The notes under the pieces were generated by a model. It saw only the letters and a list, made by a program, of their open reading frames with translations. It searched no databases and was not told where the DNA came from. Of a DNA stretch of 59,692 bases, positions 16,641-25,232 are shown piece after piece. A program made the position numbers and the translations under genes. This DNA comes from Bradyrhizobium sp. Ec3.3 (GTDB lineage: Bacteria; Pseudomonadota; Alphaproteobacteria; Rhizobiales; Xanthobacteraceae), in assembly GCF_000472925.1 (NCBI RefSeq), contig NZ_AXAS01000053.1:1-59692 (forward strand). Direction: 5' to 3'. How positions within the stretch are numbered: position 1 is the stretch's first letter; each line of letters begins with the position of its first letter.

Positions 16641-17831
16641 ATGAACCTGCTCGACGGCGTCAAGATCCTCAGCTTCAATCATTACCTCGCGGGCCCGCTG
16701 GCCGCGCAGACGCTGGCCGATCTCGGCGCCGACGTCATCGCGGTCGAGCCGATCGAAGGGGCGTTTCAGCGCAACTGGGCGGTCGCCAACCACTTCGTCG
16801 CAGGTGACAGCGTCAATCATCTGGCCACGGGGCGGAACAAGCGAAGCCTCGCCGTCGATCTCAAGCATCCCGACGGCATCGCTGCGGTGAAGAAGCTGGT
16901 CGCGACCGCCGACGTCGTGATGGAGAATTTCCGTCCCGGAACCATGGCCAAGCTCGGTCTCGGCTACGACACGCTGAAGGCGATCAATCCCGGCCTAATC
17001 TATGCCGTGGCAACCGGCTTCGGATCGGAGGGGCCGTACAAGGATCGCCCCGGCCAGGATCTGCTGCTCCAGGCGATGTCGGGTCTTGCGATGCGGACGG
17101 GGCGGGCGGACGGCGAACCGACGGCGGTCGGCGCCGTCATCGTCGATCAGCACGCCGCCTCGCTCTATGCCATGAGCATCCTCGCGGCGTTGTTTGCAAG
17201 AACCAAGACCGGGAAGGGCCAACTCGTTGAGGTCAACCTTTATCAGGCCGCCCTCGATCTCCAGGTCGAGCCGCTGACCGCCTGGCTGAACGGCGCGCCG
17301 TCGCCGACCTCGCGCGGTCCGGCCGGCATCGCGGCGTGGTTCAGCCCCGGACCTTACGGCATTCACGCGACGGCCGACGGTCATCTCGCGATTTCCATGG
17401 CGTCGCCCAAGGCGCTCGCGGTCGCGCTCGACAGCGAAGCGCTCGAGCAGTTCGGCGATACCGACAGCTTCTCGAAGCGCGAAGAGATCACGCGTATCGT
17501 GGCGGCGCGGCTGAGGCAGAAGCCGACGGCGGAATGGCTGCCCGCGCTGGAAGCCGCGCGGGTCTGGCACGCGCCGGTGCAGGATTATCGCGACCTCGAG
17601 ACCGATCCCCAGCTCAACCACCTTGGCGTGTTCAAGAGCGCCGAGAGTGCAGGGGGCGCGCCGATCCGCATGGTCGCGCACCCCGCGCGCTATGACGGCC
17701 GGACGCCCGAGGTGCGGCTAGTGCCGCAGCGGCTGGGTGCGCAGACGAGGGAGGTGCTCGGCGAGATCGGCTACCGCGCCGCGGAGATCGACGCGATGGT
17801 CGCTGGCAAGGCCGTGGGAGCGGCGCGATGA
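16641..17831 (+). CDS. Class III CoA-transferase (CaiB/BaiF family)
   Basis: 396 residues from the ATG at 16641. The N-terminal LADLGADVIAVEP is the family signature, and D140 in RPGQDLLLQAMSG matches the aspartate that forms the acyl-enzyme anhydride. It transfers CoA between a carboxylic acid and an acyl-CoA by a ternary-complex mechanism. It starts 16 bp after the first DapA-like gene, and its stop overlaps the acyl-CoA dehydrogenase start by ATGA, so activation and oxidation are likely sequential. Confidence 0.9.
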   Translation: MNLLDGVKILSFNHYLAGPLAAQTLADLGADVIAVEPIEGAFQRNWAVANHFVAGDSVNHLATGRNKRSLAVDLKHPDGIAAVKKLVATADVVMENFRPGTMAKLGLGYDTLKAINPGLIYAVATGFGSEGPYKDRPGQDLLLQAMSGLAMRTGRADGEPTAVGAVIVDQHAASLYAMSILAALFARTKTGKGQLVEVNLYQAALDLQVEPLTAWLNGAPSPTSRGPAGIAAWFSPGPYGIHATADGHLAISMASPKALAVALDSEALEQFGDTDSFSKREEITRIVAARLRQKPTAEWLPALEAARVWHAPVQDYRDLETDPQLNHLGVFKSAESAGGAPIRMVAHPARYDGRTPEVRLVPQRLGAQTREVLGEIGYRAAEIDAMVAGKAVGAAR

Positions 17832-18991
17832 TCGATTTCTCTGTCCCCGAGGAGACACGCCTGCTGGTCGACACCGTCCGCCGTTTCGTCGAGACGGAGG
17901 TGCAGCCGCTCGAAGACGTTGTGGAGCAGACGGCTACGGTGCCGGCGGATGCGCTGGCGATCACCAAGGCCAAGGCGCAGAAGCTCGGCCTCTACGCCAT
18001 GAACATGCCGGCTGATGTCGGCGGCGGCGGGCTGTCCTGCGTGGAGCATTGCCTGGTCGAGGAAGAATTCGGCAAGACGTCGGACGCGCTGATCCGCCGT
18101 GTGTTCGGCCAGGTCTATCCGATGCTGATGGCCTGCAAGGGCGATCAGGTCGAACGGTACCTGCTGCCGACGGTGAAAGGCGACAAGATCTGCGCCATGG
18201 CGATCACCGAGCCGGGCGCCGGCTCCGACGCGGCGTCGATTAGCACTACGGCCCATCTAGATGGCGATGTGTGGGTGCTCAACGGCACCAAGCATTTCAT
18301 CAGCGACGGCGACATCGCCGACTATGTGATCCTGATGGCGCTGACCGACAAGGACAAGCGTGCCCGCGGCGGGATCACGCTGTTCCTGGTCGATCGTGGC
18401 ACGCCAGGCTTCAAGGTCGCGCGGACCCAGCCGATGATGGGCCATCGCGGCTACGGCCATGCCGAGCTGAATTTCGAGGACTGCCGCATCCCCAAAGCTG
18501 CCGTGCTCGGCGAGGTCGGCGGCGGCTTCAAGCTGATCATGCAGAGCGTGCTGCAGATCCGCCTCGCCCATATCGGCGCGCGCGCCGTGGGCATGGCGCA
18601 GCGCGCGTTGGAGATGATGCGCAGGCATGCCGGCGAGCGGCGCCAGTTCGGCCAGCTCATCGGCGAATTCCAGATGGTGCAGAAGCTGATCGCCGATTCC
18701 GCCGCCGAGATTTTTGGCGTGAAGATGATGGTGATGAACGCCGCCTGGGACATCGACCAGGGCAAGGATGCGCGCGACAAGGTCTCGATGATCAAGGTCG
18801 CGGCGTCCGAGATGCAGGGCCGCGTGGTCGACCGCGCCATCCAGGTGTTCGGCGGCATGGGCTTCAGCAAGGACCTGCCGCTGGAGCGGATGTATCGCGA
18901 CGCGCGCGTCACCCGCATTTATGATGGCACCTCCGAAATCCACCGCATGCTGGTTGCGCGCAGCACCATCAAGAACGGCTTGCAGCTCTAG
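17828..18991 (+). CDS. Acyl-CoA dehydrogenase 2 (ACAD10/11-like ending)
   Basis: 387 residues with standard ACAD segments: CAMAITEPGAGSDAAS, WVLNGTKHFISDGDIAD and a C-terminal four-helix bundle. At the position of the usual catalytic glutamate it reads YDGTSEIHRM, an aspartate, as seen in ACAD10/11-type proteins. It is clearly different from dehydrogenase 1 (YEGTNQIQR) in the other operon arm, so the two should act on different intermediates. Electrons would go to ETF. Confidence 0.88.
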   Translation: MIDFSVPEETRLLVDTVRRFVETEVQPLEDVVEQTATVPADALAITKAKAQKLGLYAMNMPADVGGGGLSCVEHCLVEEEFGKTSDALIRRVFGQVYPMLMACKGDQVERYLLPTVKGDKICAMAITEPGAGSDAASISTTAHLDGDVWVLNGTKHFISDGDIADYVILMALTDKDKRARGGITLFLVDRGTPGFKVARTQPMMGHRGYGHAELNFEDCRIPKAAVLGEVGGGFKLIMQSVLQIRLAHIGARAVGMAQRALEMMRRHAGERRQFGQLIGEFQMVQKLIADSAAEIFGVKMMVMNAAWDIDQGKDARDKVSMIKVAASEMQGRVVDRAIQVFGGMGFSKDLPLERMYRDARVTRIYDGTSEIHRMLVARSTIKNGLQL

Positions 18992-19000
18992 GAAGAGATC

Positions 19001-19408
19001 ATGTCTCACGCACCTCTCAAGCCCGGCGCTGCCTTCGCATTTCGCAAGACCATGACGGTGGCCGAGCAGGCGATGTTCACCGGCATCAGCGGCAATCTCG
19101 GCGGGCTCTATGTCGATGCCGTCCGCGCCAAAAAGGCGGGCGCCTCCAACATGGTGGCCTTTGAGCTTGCCGTGGGCGGTCTTGCCACCACCTGCCTCAG
19201 CCAGCTCGGCGGACCGACGCGACGGATCGGCAGCATCGCGCTGAATTTCGCGGCGCCCGTGATCGTCGGCGAATCCGTCGAGGCCAGGGCGGAGATCGTT
19301 TCGGTCGCCGGCGACGACGCAGTCTGCCGTGTCACCTGCACGCTGTCGCCCTCGGGCGCGACCGTGGTGGAGGGCACCGCGACGCTGGTTCCCTTCGCGA
19401 AGGCCTGA
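19001..19408 (+). CDS. MaoC-like hot-dog protein without the catalytic dyad
   Basis: 135 residues with the single hot-dog fold of MaoC proteins. Where active hydratases have D-x4-H, this protein reads SGNLGGLYVDAV: the Asp is replaced by Asn and the His by Tyr. It lies 3 bp before a second MaoC-like gene that keeps both residues. Paired catalytic and non-catalytic hot-dog subunits form heteromeric hydratases in some steroid- and fatty-acid-degrading systems, so this is probably the structural or substrate-binding partner. Confidence 0.75.
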   Translation: MSHAPLKPGAAFAFRKTMTVAEQAMFTGISGNLGGLYVDAVRAKKAGASNMVAFELAVGGLATTCLSQLGGPTRRIGSIALNFAAPVIVGESVEARAEIVSVAGDDAVCRVTCTLSPSGATVVEGTATLVPFAKA

Positions 19409-19411
19409 GTG

Positions 19412-19843
19412 ATGTACGAGCCAAAGTCCTTCGACGATCTCAAGGTGAATGACAGGGTCAGCCTGAGCAAGACCATCACCGAGGCCGATGGCGCGCTCTA
19501 TATCGCCGCGACCGGCGATTTCGGCCCCGTTCATGTCGACGAGGTCTATGCCGGCGCGACCCGCTTTGGCCGTAGGCTGGCGCCGGGGATCATGGTCGCG
19601 GGCCTCTGCACCAGCATCCTCACCAGCGAGCTGGTCGGCACCATCGGCGTGTCGGTGGAAGACCGCTTCTGGTTCACCGGTCCCGTGTTCTACGGCGACA
19701 CGCTCACCTTCGACGTCTGGATCGCCGAGCAGCACGACGAGACCCGCACGATCATCTGGGAAGCCAGCGCGCGCAACGAGGGCGGCCTCGAAGTGCTGAA
19801 GGCACGCGCGAGCCTGAAATTTCCACGGCGGAAACCGTCATGA
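19412..19843 (+). CDS. MaoC-like enoyl-CoA hydratase
   Basis: 143 residues from the ATG at 19412 (a GTG directly before it is possible). The motif AATGDFGPVHVDEVYA followed by LAPGIMVAG keeps the catalytic Asp and His. It should add water to an enoyl-CoA made by acyl-CoA dehydrogenase 2. Its stop overlaps the next start by ATGA. The degenerate paralogue immediately upstream suggests a heterodimer. Confidence 0.85.
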   Translation: MYEPKSFDDLKVNDRVSLSKTITEADGALYIAATGDFGPVHVDEVYAGATRFGRRLAPGIMVAGLCTSILTSELVGTIGVSVEDRFWFTGPVFYGDTLTFDVWIAEQHDETRTIIWEASARNEGGLEVLKARASLKFPRRKPS

Positions 19844-20793
19844 GCAAGGCAATGAAGAAACCAGGCTTGCGCGGCGTCACGGTCGCGACCGTGCTGCCCT
19901 TCAGGGACGACAGCTCGATCGACTGGGACGGCTACGCCCGCGTGCTGGACTATTGCGCGTGTCCGGACGGCATCGCGGCGGTGTTCGTCAACGGCCATGC
20001 CGGCGAGGGCGGGTCGCTCTCGGACGACGAACGTCAGGCGGTGATCGAGCGGACACGCCAGCAGATCGGCGGCAAGCCGCTGCTATCAGGCATCATCGCG
20101 CATTCCACCGCGGAGGCAATCCATCAGGCCCAGCTCGCGGAAGCGGCCGGCGCCGATTGCGCCGTGTTGTTCCCGCCCGCGCCGCTCGGCGGCGGTGCCT
20201 CGGCGACCTCGCGCGCGCCGGTGGCTTTCGTGCAGGCAGTCAGCTCCGCGATCGGAATTCCCGTGTCGATCTTCCAGTATCCGCTGGCATCCGGATTTGG
20301 CTACTCGCCGGAGACGCTGGCCAAGATCGCCGCGCTCGACAACGTCATCGCCATCAAGGAGGGCAGCGACACTATCTTCGCCTATGACGAGAACCGGCGG
20401 GCGGTGAAGCAGGCCGACGCTTCCGTCGCGATCCTGCCGTCGAACTTCAACTGGTTCCTGCCGCAGCTCGCCGTCGGCGGCGACGGTATTCTCTCCGGCC
20501 TCGTCAGCCTCGCGCCGCATCTGTTCGTCGCGCTGTGGCAGGCCTCGCTCGCCGACGACCTCAAGGCGATGCGCGCCGTCAACGAGCGGCTCTATCCGAT
20601 CGTCCGCGCCATCTACGGGCCTGCGCCGATCATGGACATGCACACGCGCATGAAGGTGGGGCTGAAGGCGCTCGGCCTGATCCGCAACGCCGATCCGCGG
20701 CCGCCGTTGCTGCCGGTTCTGCCCGCGCTATGCGACGCCATCGCAACGACGGTCGGCGCCGCGCGCGCGACCGGCGACATCCGTCTGGCATGA
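19840..20793 (+). CDS. DapA/NAL-family aldolase or hydratase 2
   Basis: 317 residues. The barrel shows the family tyrosine in SIFQYPLA and the Schiff-base lysine in IAIKEGSD. The carboxylate loop reads NGHAGEGGSL, not GTTGE, a change shared with the third paralogue at 23616. The substrate therefore probably differs from that of the enzyme at 15719. ATGA overlaps at both ends tie it to the MaoC and DUF4286-like genes. Confidence 0.87.
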   Translation: MSKAMKKPGLRGVTVATVLPFRDDSSIDWDGYARVLDYCACPDGIAAVFVNGHAGEGGSLSDDERQAVIERTRQQIGGKPLLSGIIAHSTAEAIHQAQLAEAAGADCAVLFPPAPLGGGASATSRAPVAFVQAVSSAIGIPVSIFQYPLASGFGYSPETLAKIAALDNVIAIKEGSDTIFAYDENRRAVKQADASVAILPSNFNWFLPQLAVGGDGILSGLVSLAPHLFVALWQASLADDLKAMRAVNERLYPIVRAIYGPAPIMDMHTRMKVGLKALGLIRNADPRPPLLPVLPALCDAIATTVGAARATGDIRLA

Positions 20794-21107
20794 GGGACGT
20801 GCCGATGCGGGACGAAGCCTTCATCCATATCGTGCGGGTCGACATCGATCCCGAGCACGAGGCTGCGTTCAACGCCTGGTACGAGCAGAAGCATTTTCCC
20901 GATCTGCTCGCCTGTCCCGGCTGGCTCTCGGCAAAGCGCTTCGTCTCGATTGGCGATGGGCCGAAATATGCCGCGATGTACGAAGTCGCGGGGCGATGGG
21001 CATTCGAGACGCCGGAGTTCCTGAAGGTGAAGGGTTTTGGTCCGTTCGAATCCCTGGTGAAGAATTTCATGCGCATCCAGCTCAGGCCGATGCCTGGACC
21101 GGCTTGA
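20790..21107 (+). CDS. DUF4286-like small protein
   Basis: 105 residues from an ATG that overlaps the upstream stop by ATGA; an alternative ATG is five codons in. The protein has a dimeric ferredoxin-like (ABM-type) pattern, with IHIVRVDIDPEHEAAFNAWYEQKHFPDLL then LSAKRF. Proteins of this kind are often found in catabolic clusters as small isomerase- or monooxygenase-like enzymes or sensors. No catalytic residue can be named with confidence. Confidence 0.7.
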   Translation: MRDVPMRDEAFIHIVRVDIDPEHEAAFNAWYEQKHFPDLLACPGWLSAKRFVSIGDGPKYAAMYEVAGRWAFETPEFLKVKGFGPFESLVKNFMRIQLRPMPGPA

Positions 21108-21223
21108 GGGGATCGCTGATGATGCAGCCGGCCGTGTCGAAAAGATCCGGTTGGCCGCATCCAAGAACGTTGAGGGGAAGGCCGGCGAGGATCTGGTTTT
21201 TGGCGTCTTACTGGAGGTTCAAA

Positions 21224-22060
21224 ATGTTCTCGACACTGCTTCGCTTGATTGCCGCTATTGCGCTCGTTCTCGCATCCACGGCGGTGCATGCCGCCTGTAC
21301 GCCAGCGATCACTGACGACAATCTGATCGCGCCCGGGAAATTGCAGCTTTCCATCAACCCGACCAATCCGCCGCAGCAATTCGTCGACAAGGACGGCCAG
21401 TTGCAGGGCCTCAACGTCGAGCTCGCCGCCGAGCTCGGCAAGCGGTTGTGTCTTCCGGTCGAACTCGTCCGGATGGACTTTCCCGCAATGATTCCCGCGC
21501 TCAACGCGGCACGCATCGACGGCATCGACACCGGCATGTTCTGGACCGAGGAGCGCTCCAAGCTGATGTACATGGTGCCTTACGCCATTCAGGCCATTTC
21601 AGTCGTGGTGGCTCCCGACAACGGCACAAAAATTGCTACCGAAAACGATCTGATCGGAAAATCGTCCGCCGTCGAGGTCAGCAGCTACCAGATGAACTGG
21701 CTCAAGAAGCTCAGCGATGCCAGCGTGGCGAAAGGTGGAGCCGCCGTCGAGATGCGGACGTTCCCCACCGCGACAAACGTAGTCAGCGCTCTGCTTGCGG
21801 GACAGGTCGACAATGCCTTGCTCGTCGATAGCGTGGCGCGCGATCTCACCAGCCGCGGCCGCGTGAAGGAAGTGCTGAGCGGTCTCGGCACCGCGCGCAC
21901 GACGCTGGGTTTCCGCAACAAGGCGGTGGTCGACGCCGTCGTCAAGGCGCTCAACGCGATGCGCGCCGACGGCAGCTATCAGGCGCTGTTCGACAAGTTC
22001 GGCCTGACCAGCATGCCGGCCGACCGGCCGCTCGCAATCGCCGGCCCCGGTCCGGCCTGA
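21224..22060 (+). CDS. Amino-acid-type ABC transporter substrate-binding protein 2
   Basis: 278 residues with a signal peptide (residues 1-21, ending AVHAAC). GGAGG 6 nt before the ATG at 21224 fixes the start. It is paralogous to the protein at 9912-10748 over its whole length and is followed at 20 bp by its permease gene. It captures the pathway substrate in the periplasm. The ligand is probably a small charged or polar acid. Confidence 0.9.
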   Translation: MFSTLLRLIAAIALVLASTAVHAACTPAITDDNLIAPGKLQLSINPTNPPQQFVDKDGQLQGLNVELAAELGKRLCLPVELVRMDFPAMIPALNAARIDGIDTGMFWTEERSKLMYMVPYAIQAISVVVAPDNGTKIATENDLIGKSSAVEVSSYQMNWLKKLSDASVAKGGAAVEMRTFPTATNVVSALLAGQVDNALLVDSVARDLTSRGRVKEVLSGLGTARTTLGFRNKAVVDAVVKALNAMRADGSYQALFDKFGLTSMPADRPLAIAGPGPA

Positions 22061-22080
22061 TACCCTACGGAGACCAGCCG

Positions 22081-22812
22081 ATGAGCCATTTCAGTCCGAC
22101 GGCCGCCGTCAGCTACTTCTTCAACTACTTCCTGATGAAGGGAGTGCTCGTCACCATCGGCCTGACGGTGGCGGCGGTGGTCGGCGGATTGATCCTCGGC
22201 ATGGGCATCGCGTTGCTGCGCATGTCGTCTAACCCCGTGCTCGCGGGCGCGGCCCGCTTCTATATCTGGTTCTTCCGCGGCACGCCGCTCCTGATCCAGC
22301 TCGTCGTGATCTACAGCGGCTTGCCGCAGCTGGGGATCAAGTTCAGCGTGATCACCTGCGCGCTCGTCGGGCTCATCCTCAACGAGGCGGCATATCTCGC
22401 CGAGATCGTGCGCAGCGGCTTCATGGCGGTATCGGCGGGTCAGCGCGAAGCCGCCTGGGCGCTCAGCCTGTCGCCCTGGGTCACGTTTCGCCGCGTGACC
22501 CTGCCGCAGGCGTTCCGGCTGATGATCCCGCCGCTCGGCAACTCCATCAACTCGCTCTTGAAGGCGACCTCGCTCGCCTCCGTGATCTCGGTCGAGGAGC
22601 TCATGCGCCGCAGCGACATGCTGATGCAGGAGCATTTCCAGATCCTCGAAGTCTATGCGGCGGCAACGGCGTATTACCTGATCCTCACCTCGGTCTGGGA
22701 TGCGGTGCAACGACGGTTGGAAAAGCATTTCGGTAGATCGAGTGTTGCGAAATCCAGGAAGGTCGCGACGAGGGCGCCGGTCGCACAGGCTAGCGTGGAG
22801 GCCCGGGCATGA
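22081..22812 (+). CDS. ABC transporter permease (HisM/GlnP type)
   Basis: 243 residues with about five membrane helices starting near residue 17. The cytoplasmic coupling loop EAAWALSLSPWVTFRRVTLP matches the EAA motif of polar amino-acid permeases. There is one permease gene only, so it probably works as a homodimer. The stop overlaps the ATPase start by ATGA. Both binding proteins in the cluster may dock on it. Confidence 0.92.
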   Translation: MSHFSPTAAVSYFFNYFLMKGVLVTIGLTVAAVVGGLILGMGIALLRMSSNPVLAGAARFYIWFFRGTPLLIQLVVIYSGLPQLGIKFSVITCALVGLILNEAAYLAEIVRSGFMAVSAGQREAAWALSLSPWVTFRRVTLPQAFRLMIPPLGNSINSLLKATSLASVISVEELMRRSDMLMQEHFQILEVYAAATAYYLILTSVWDAVQRRLEKHFGRSSVAKSRKVATRAPVAQASVEARA

Positions 22813-23609
22813 GCGAGATGTCGATGAATACGGCGAGTGGTGTCGAAGGCGCGATGGCGCAGCCGCAGTTGCGAGAGGTTCCCGCGGTTCGCATGGAGGC
22901 GGTCTACAAGCACTATGGCGACTTCACCGCGCTCGACCAGATCGACCTCAAGGTCGCCAAGGGCGAGAGGATCGTGGTCTGCGGTCCCTCCGGCTCGGGC
23001 AAATCGACGCTCATCCGTTGCATCAACCACATCGAGAAGCACGATGAGGGGCTGATCTGCGTCAACGGGATCGAGCTCGATCGGCAGCGCAAGAACATCG
23101 ACGCGATCAGGCGCGACACCGGCATGGTGTTCCAGAGCTTCAATCTGTTCCCGCACATGACGGTGCTGGAGAACTGCATCCTGGCGCCGATGACCGTGAA
23201 CGGCATGTCGGAGTCGAAGGCCAGGGACCTTGCCATGCATTTCCTGACCAAGGTCCGGATTCCCGACCAGGCCGAAAAGTTTCCAGGGCAATTGTCAGGC
23301 GGTCAGCAGCAGCGTGTTGCGATCGCGCGGGCGCTGTGCATGCGGCCCAAGATCATGCTGTTCGACGAGCCGACCTCGGCGCTCGACCCCGAAATGGTCA
23401 AGGAGGTGCTGGAGACCATGAAGAAGCTCGCGGAAGAGGGCATGACCATGCTGTGCGTGACCCACGAGATGGGTTTTGCCCGCGAGGTCGCCGACCGCAT
23501 CGTGTTCATGAACGAGGGCAAGGTGGTCGAGCAGGCCGCGCCGGAAGAATTCTTCAAGCATCCGAAGTCCGAGCGGGCGCGAACGTTCCTCGACCAGATC
23601 ATTCATTAG
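22809..23609 (+). CDS. ABC transporter ATP-binding protein (GlnQ type)
   Basis: 266 residues. Walker A GPSGSGKST, the Q-loop region MVFQSFNLFPHMTVLEN, signature LSGGQQQRVAIARAL and Walker B IMLFDEPTSALDPE are all present and intact. The first 25 residues are a family-atypical N-terminal extension before the normal start of the fold at VRMEAVYKHYG. It powers the importer with the permease at 22081. Confidence 0.94.
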   Translation: MSEMSMNTASGVEGAMAQPQLREVPAVRMEAVYKHYGDFTALDQIDLKVAKGERIVVCGPSGSGKSTLIRCINHIEKHDEGLICVNGIELDRQRKNIDAIRRDTGMVFQSFNLFPHMTVLENCILAPMTVNGMSESKARDLAMHFLTKVRIPDQAEKFPGQLSGGQQQRVAIARALCMRPKIMLFDEPTSALDPEMVKEVLETMKKLAEEGMTMLCVTHEMGFAREVADRIVFMNEGKVVEQAAPEEFFKHPKSERARTFLDQIIH

Positions 23610-23615
23610 CTGGCG

Positions 23616-24557
23616 ATGTCGGCGAAGATGCGAACATTCAGCGACCGCCTGCGCGGCATTCATGCCGCGACGATCGTGCCGATGACGCCCGATTTCGAGG
23701 TCGACGAGGTGCAGCTCGCAGTGCATCTCACGTCGGTCGTGTCCACACCGGGTATCAATGGGCTGCTCGTCAACGGCCACGCCGGCGAGAACTTCGTGCT
23801 GTCGCTGGCCGAGAAGCGGCGCGTGGTGGAGCTGGCGCGCCAGCACGCGCCGAAGGACTGCCTGATCGTCTCCGGCGTCAATCATGAATCGAGCCTGGAG
23901 GCCGCGCGCGAGGCGGCTGCGCTGGAGCAGGCCGGCGCGGACGGGCTCTTGGTGTTTCCTCCCAACAGCTGGGCGCTCGGCCACGCCGATGAGTGCGTTA
24001 TCGAGCATCACCGCCGCATCCGCGATGCGACGGCCGCGCCGCTGATGCTCTATGCCGCGCCCGTCGGCGCGGGCGCGATGGCTTACGTCCCGCCGCTGCT
24101 TGCGCGGCTCGCCGCCGATCCGCGCTTCGTTGCGGTGAAGGAAGGCAGCTGGGAAGTCGCGGCCTACGAACAGCATCTCAGGCTGATCCGCAAGCTGCGG
24201 CCGGACTTCGTCGTGCTCGGCTCGGGCGACGAGCATCTGCTGACGAGCTACCTCGTGGGCTCCGCCGGCAGCCAGGTCAGCCTTGCCTGCGTTGTGCCGG
24301 AGCTCGTGGTCGGCCTTTGGACCGCGGCGGAGGCCGGCGATTGGGAGCGGGCGCGCGCCGCGCACGAGAAGCTCTATCCCCTCGCGGTCGCGATCTACCG
24401 CGACACGCCGGGAGGACGCGCGACGGTGCGGCTCAAGGCCTGCCTGAAGCTGCTCGGGCGCCTCTCATGCGACGTGGCGCGGCCGCCACAGCCGCCGGCG
24501 ACGTCGGGCGAGCTGAAGGCGCTTGAGCAGGCACTGTGCGTCGCCGGCGTGCTCTAA
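23616..24557 (+). CDS. DapA/NAL-family aldolase or hydratase 3
   Basis: 313 residues. The barrel has the tyrosine in LMLYAAPVG and the lysine in VAVKEGSW. The carboxylate loop reads NGHAGENFVLS, as in paralogue 2. It is the last gene of the rightward operon; its stop overlaps that of the converging truncated monooxygenase by two bases. Three paralogues in one operon imply at least two distinct lyase or hydratase steps. Confidence 0.87.
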   Translation: MSAKMRTFSDRLRGIHAATIVPMTPDFEVDEVQLAVHLTSVVSTPGINGLLVNGHAGENFVLSLAEKRRVVELARQHAPKDCLIVSGVNHESSLEAAREAAALEQAGADGLLVFPPNSWALGHADECVIEHHRRIRDATAAPLMLYAAPVGAGAMAYVPPLLARLAADPRFVAVKEGSWEVAAYEQHLRLIRKLRPDFVVLGSGDEHLLTSYLVGSAGSQVSLACVVPELVVGLWTAAEAGDWERARAAHEKLYPLAVAIYRDTPGGRATVRLKACLKLLGRLSCDVARPPQPPATSGELKALEQALCVAGVL

Positions 24558-24810
24558 GCTGCGAAGAACGGATTGGCCGGCCGCGCGAGGCCGAGATGAT
24601 CGCGCAATGTCGTGCCCTCGTAATCCGCACGGAACAGCCCGCGCTCCTGCAGGACCGGCACGACGAGTTGGACAAAGTCTTCGAAGCCCTCGTGGAAGTA
24701 AGGCGGCATCACGTTGAAGCCGTCGGCGGCATGCTCCTCGAACCAGAGCTGGAGCGTGTCGGCGATGCGCTCGGCAGAGCCACACAGCACCCAATGGCCG
24801 CGGGCGGCGG
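24554..24810 (-). pseudogene. C-terminal remnant of an LLM-type FMN-dependent monooxygenase (NtaA/SnaA/DszA family)
   Basis: About 85 residues, from an RGHWVLCGS segment to the stop, match the last part of nitrilotriacetate-monooxygenase-type enzymes: IADTLQLWFEEHAADGFN, then FEDFVQLVVPVLQERGLFR and TTLRDHLGL. Full-length members have more than 400 residues; everything upstream is missing. The break lies around 24810-24830, about 450 bp from the dusA-like repeat B. The intact enzyme may once have supplied an oxygenation step for the adjacent pathway. Confidence 0.8.
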
Positions 24811-24830
24811 CGAGGCAGGCTGTTCCAGAG

Positions 24831-25232
24831 GCGCCCAGGAGCCGATGATCCCGCCGAAAACGCGGTGAAAAACGTGACCACTCTGCGGACCGAAAGCCGC
24901 CAAGGAGCCTAACCAACCATCCCTGGCAAGTCCGGCGCGGGCGTTCTTCGATTCAGTTCTCGTTGGTGGCGGGTCGTCTCAATCTGAAGATTTGTCTGAT
25001 TTTGAGCAGGCCGTTCACCGTCTATTGAAGTTTTGGCCCATCCCCGCGGAAGATGGACCCAGATGCTTCTCGTTGTGGCAAACGTGAACGGCATGGCTCT
25101 CTCATGTCTCCCAGGTTTTTTTGTTCCACTTGCATGGGACGCACGTTCAGGCGAAGGAATAGTCCTTTGCAAATGGTCAGCCGCCTACGAATATCTTGAT
25201 ATCATCGAATGGTACGGACAGAGGTCAATGCA
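24831..25232. other. Unassigned interval beside the truncated monooxygenase
   Basis: I find no gene here. The leftward frame at 24909-25172 gives a basic peptide without any family motif. The interval looks like junction DNA left by an insertion or deletion: on the left the monooxygenase is cut off, on the right a dusA 5' relic begins. Confidence 0.5.

Noticed and set aside
18257..19735. 492-codon frame opposite acyl-CoA dehydrogenase 2 and the MaoC genes
   Set aside because: Antisense of recognisable enzymes, no independent evidence.
24909..25172. Possible insertion-sequence remnant left of repeat B
   Set aside because: The basic peptide faintly recalls transposase tails, but no terminal inverted repeats, target duplication or DDE motif is visible.
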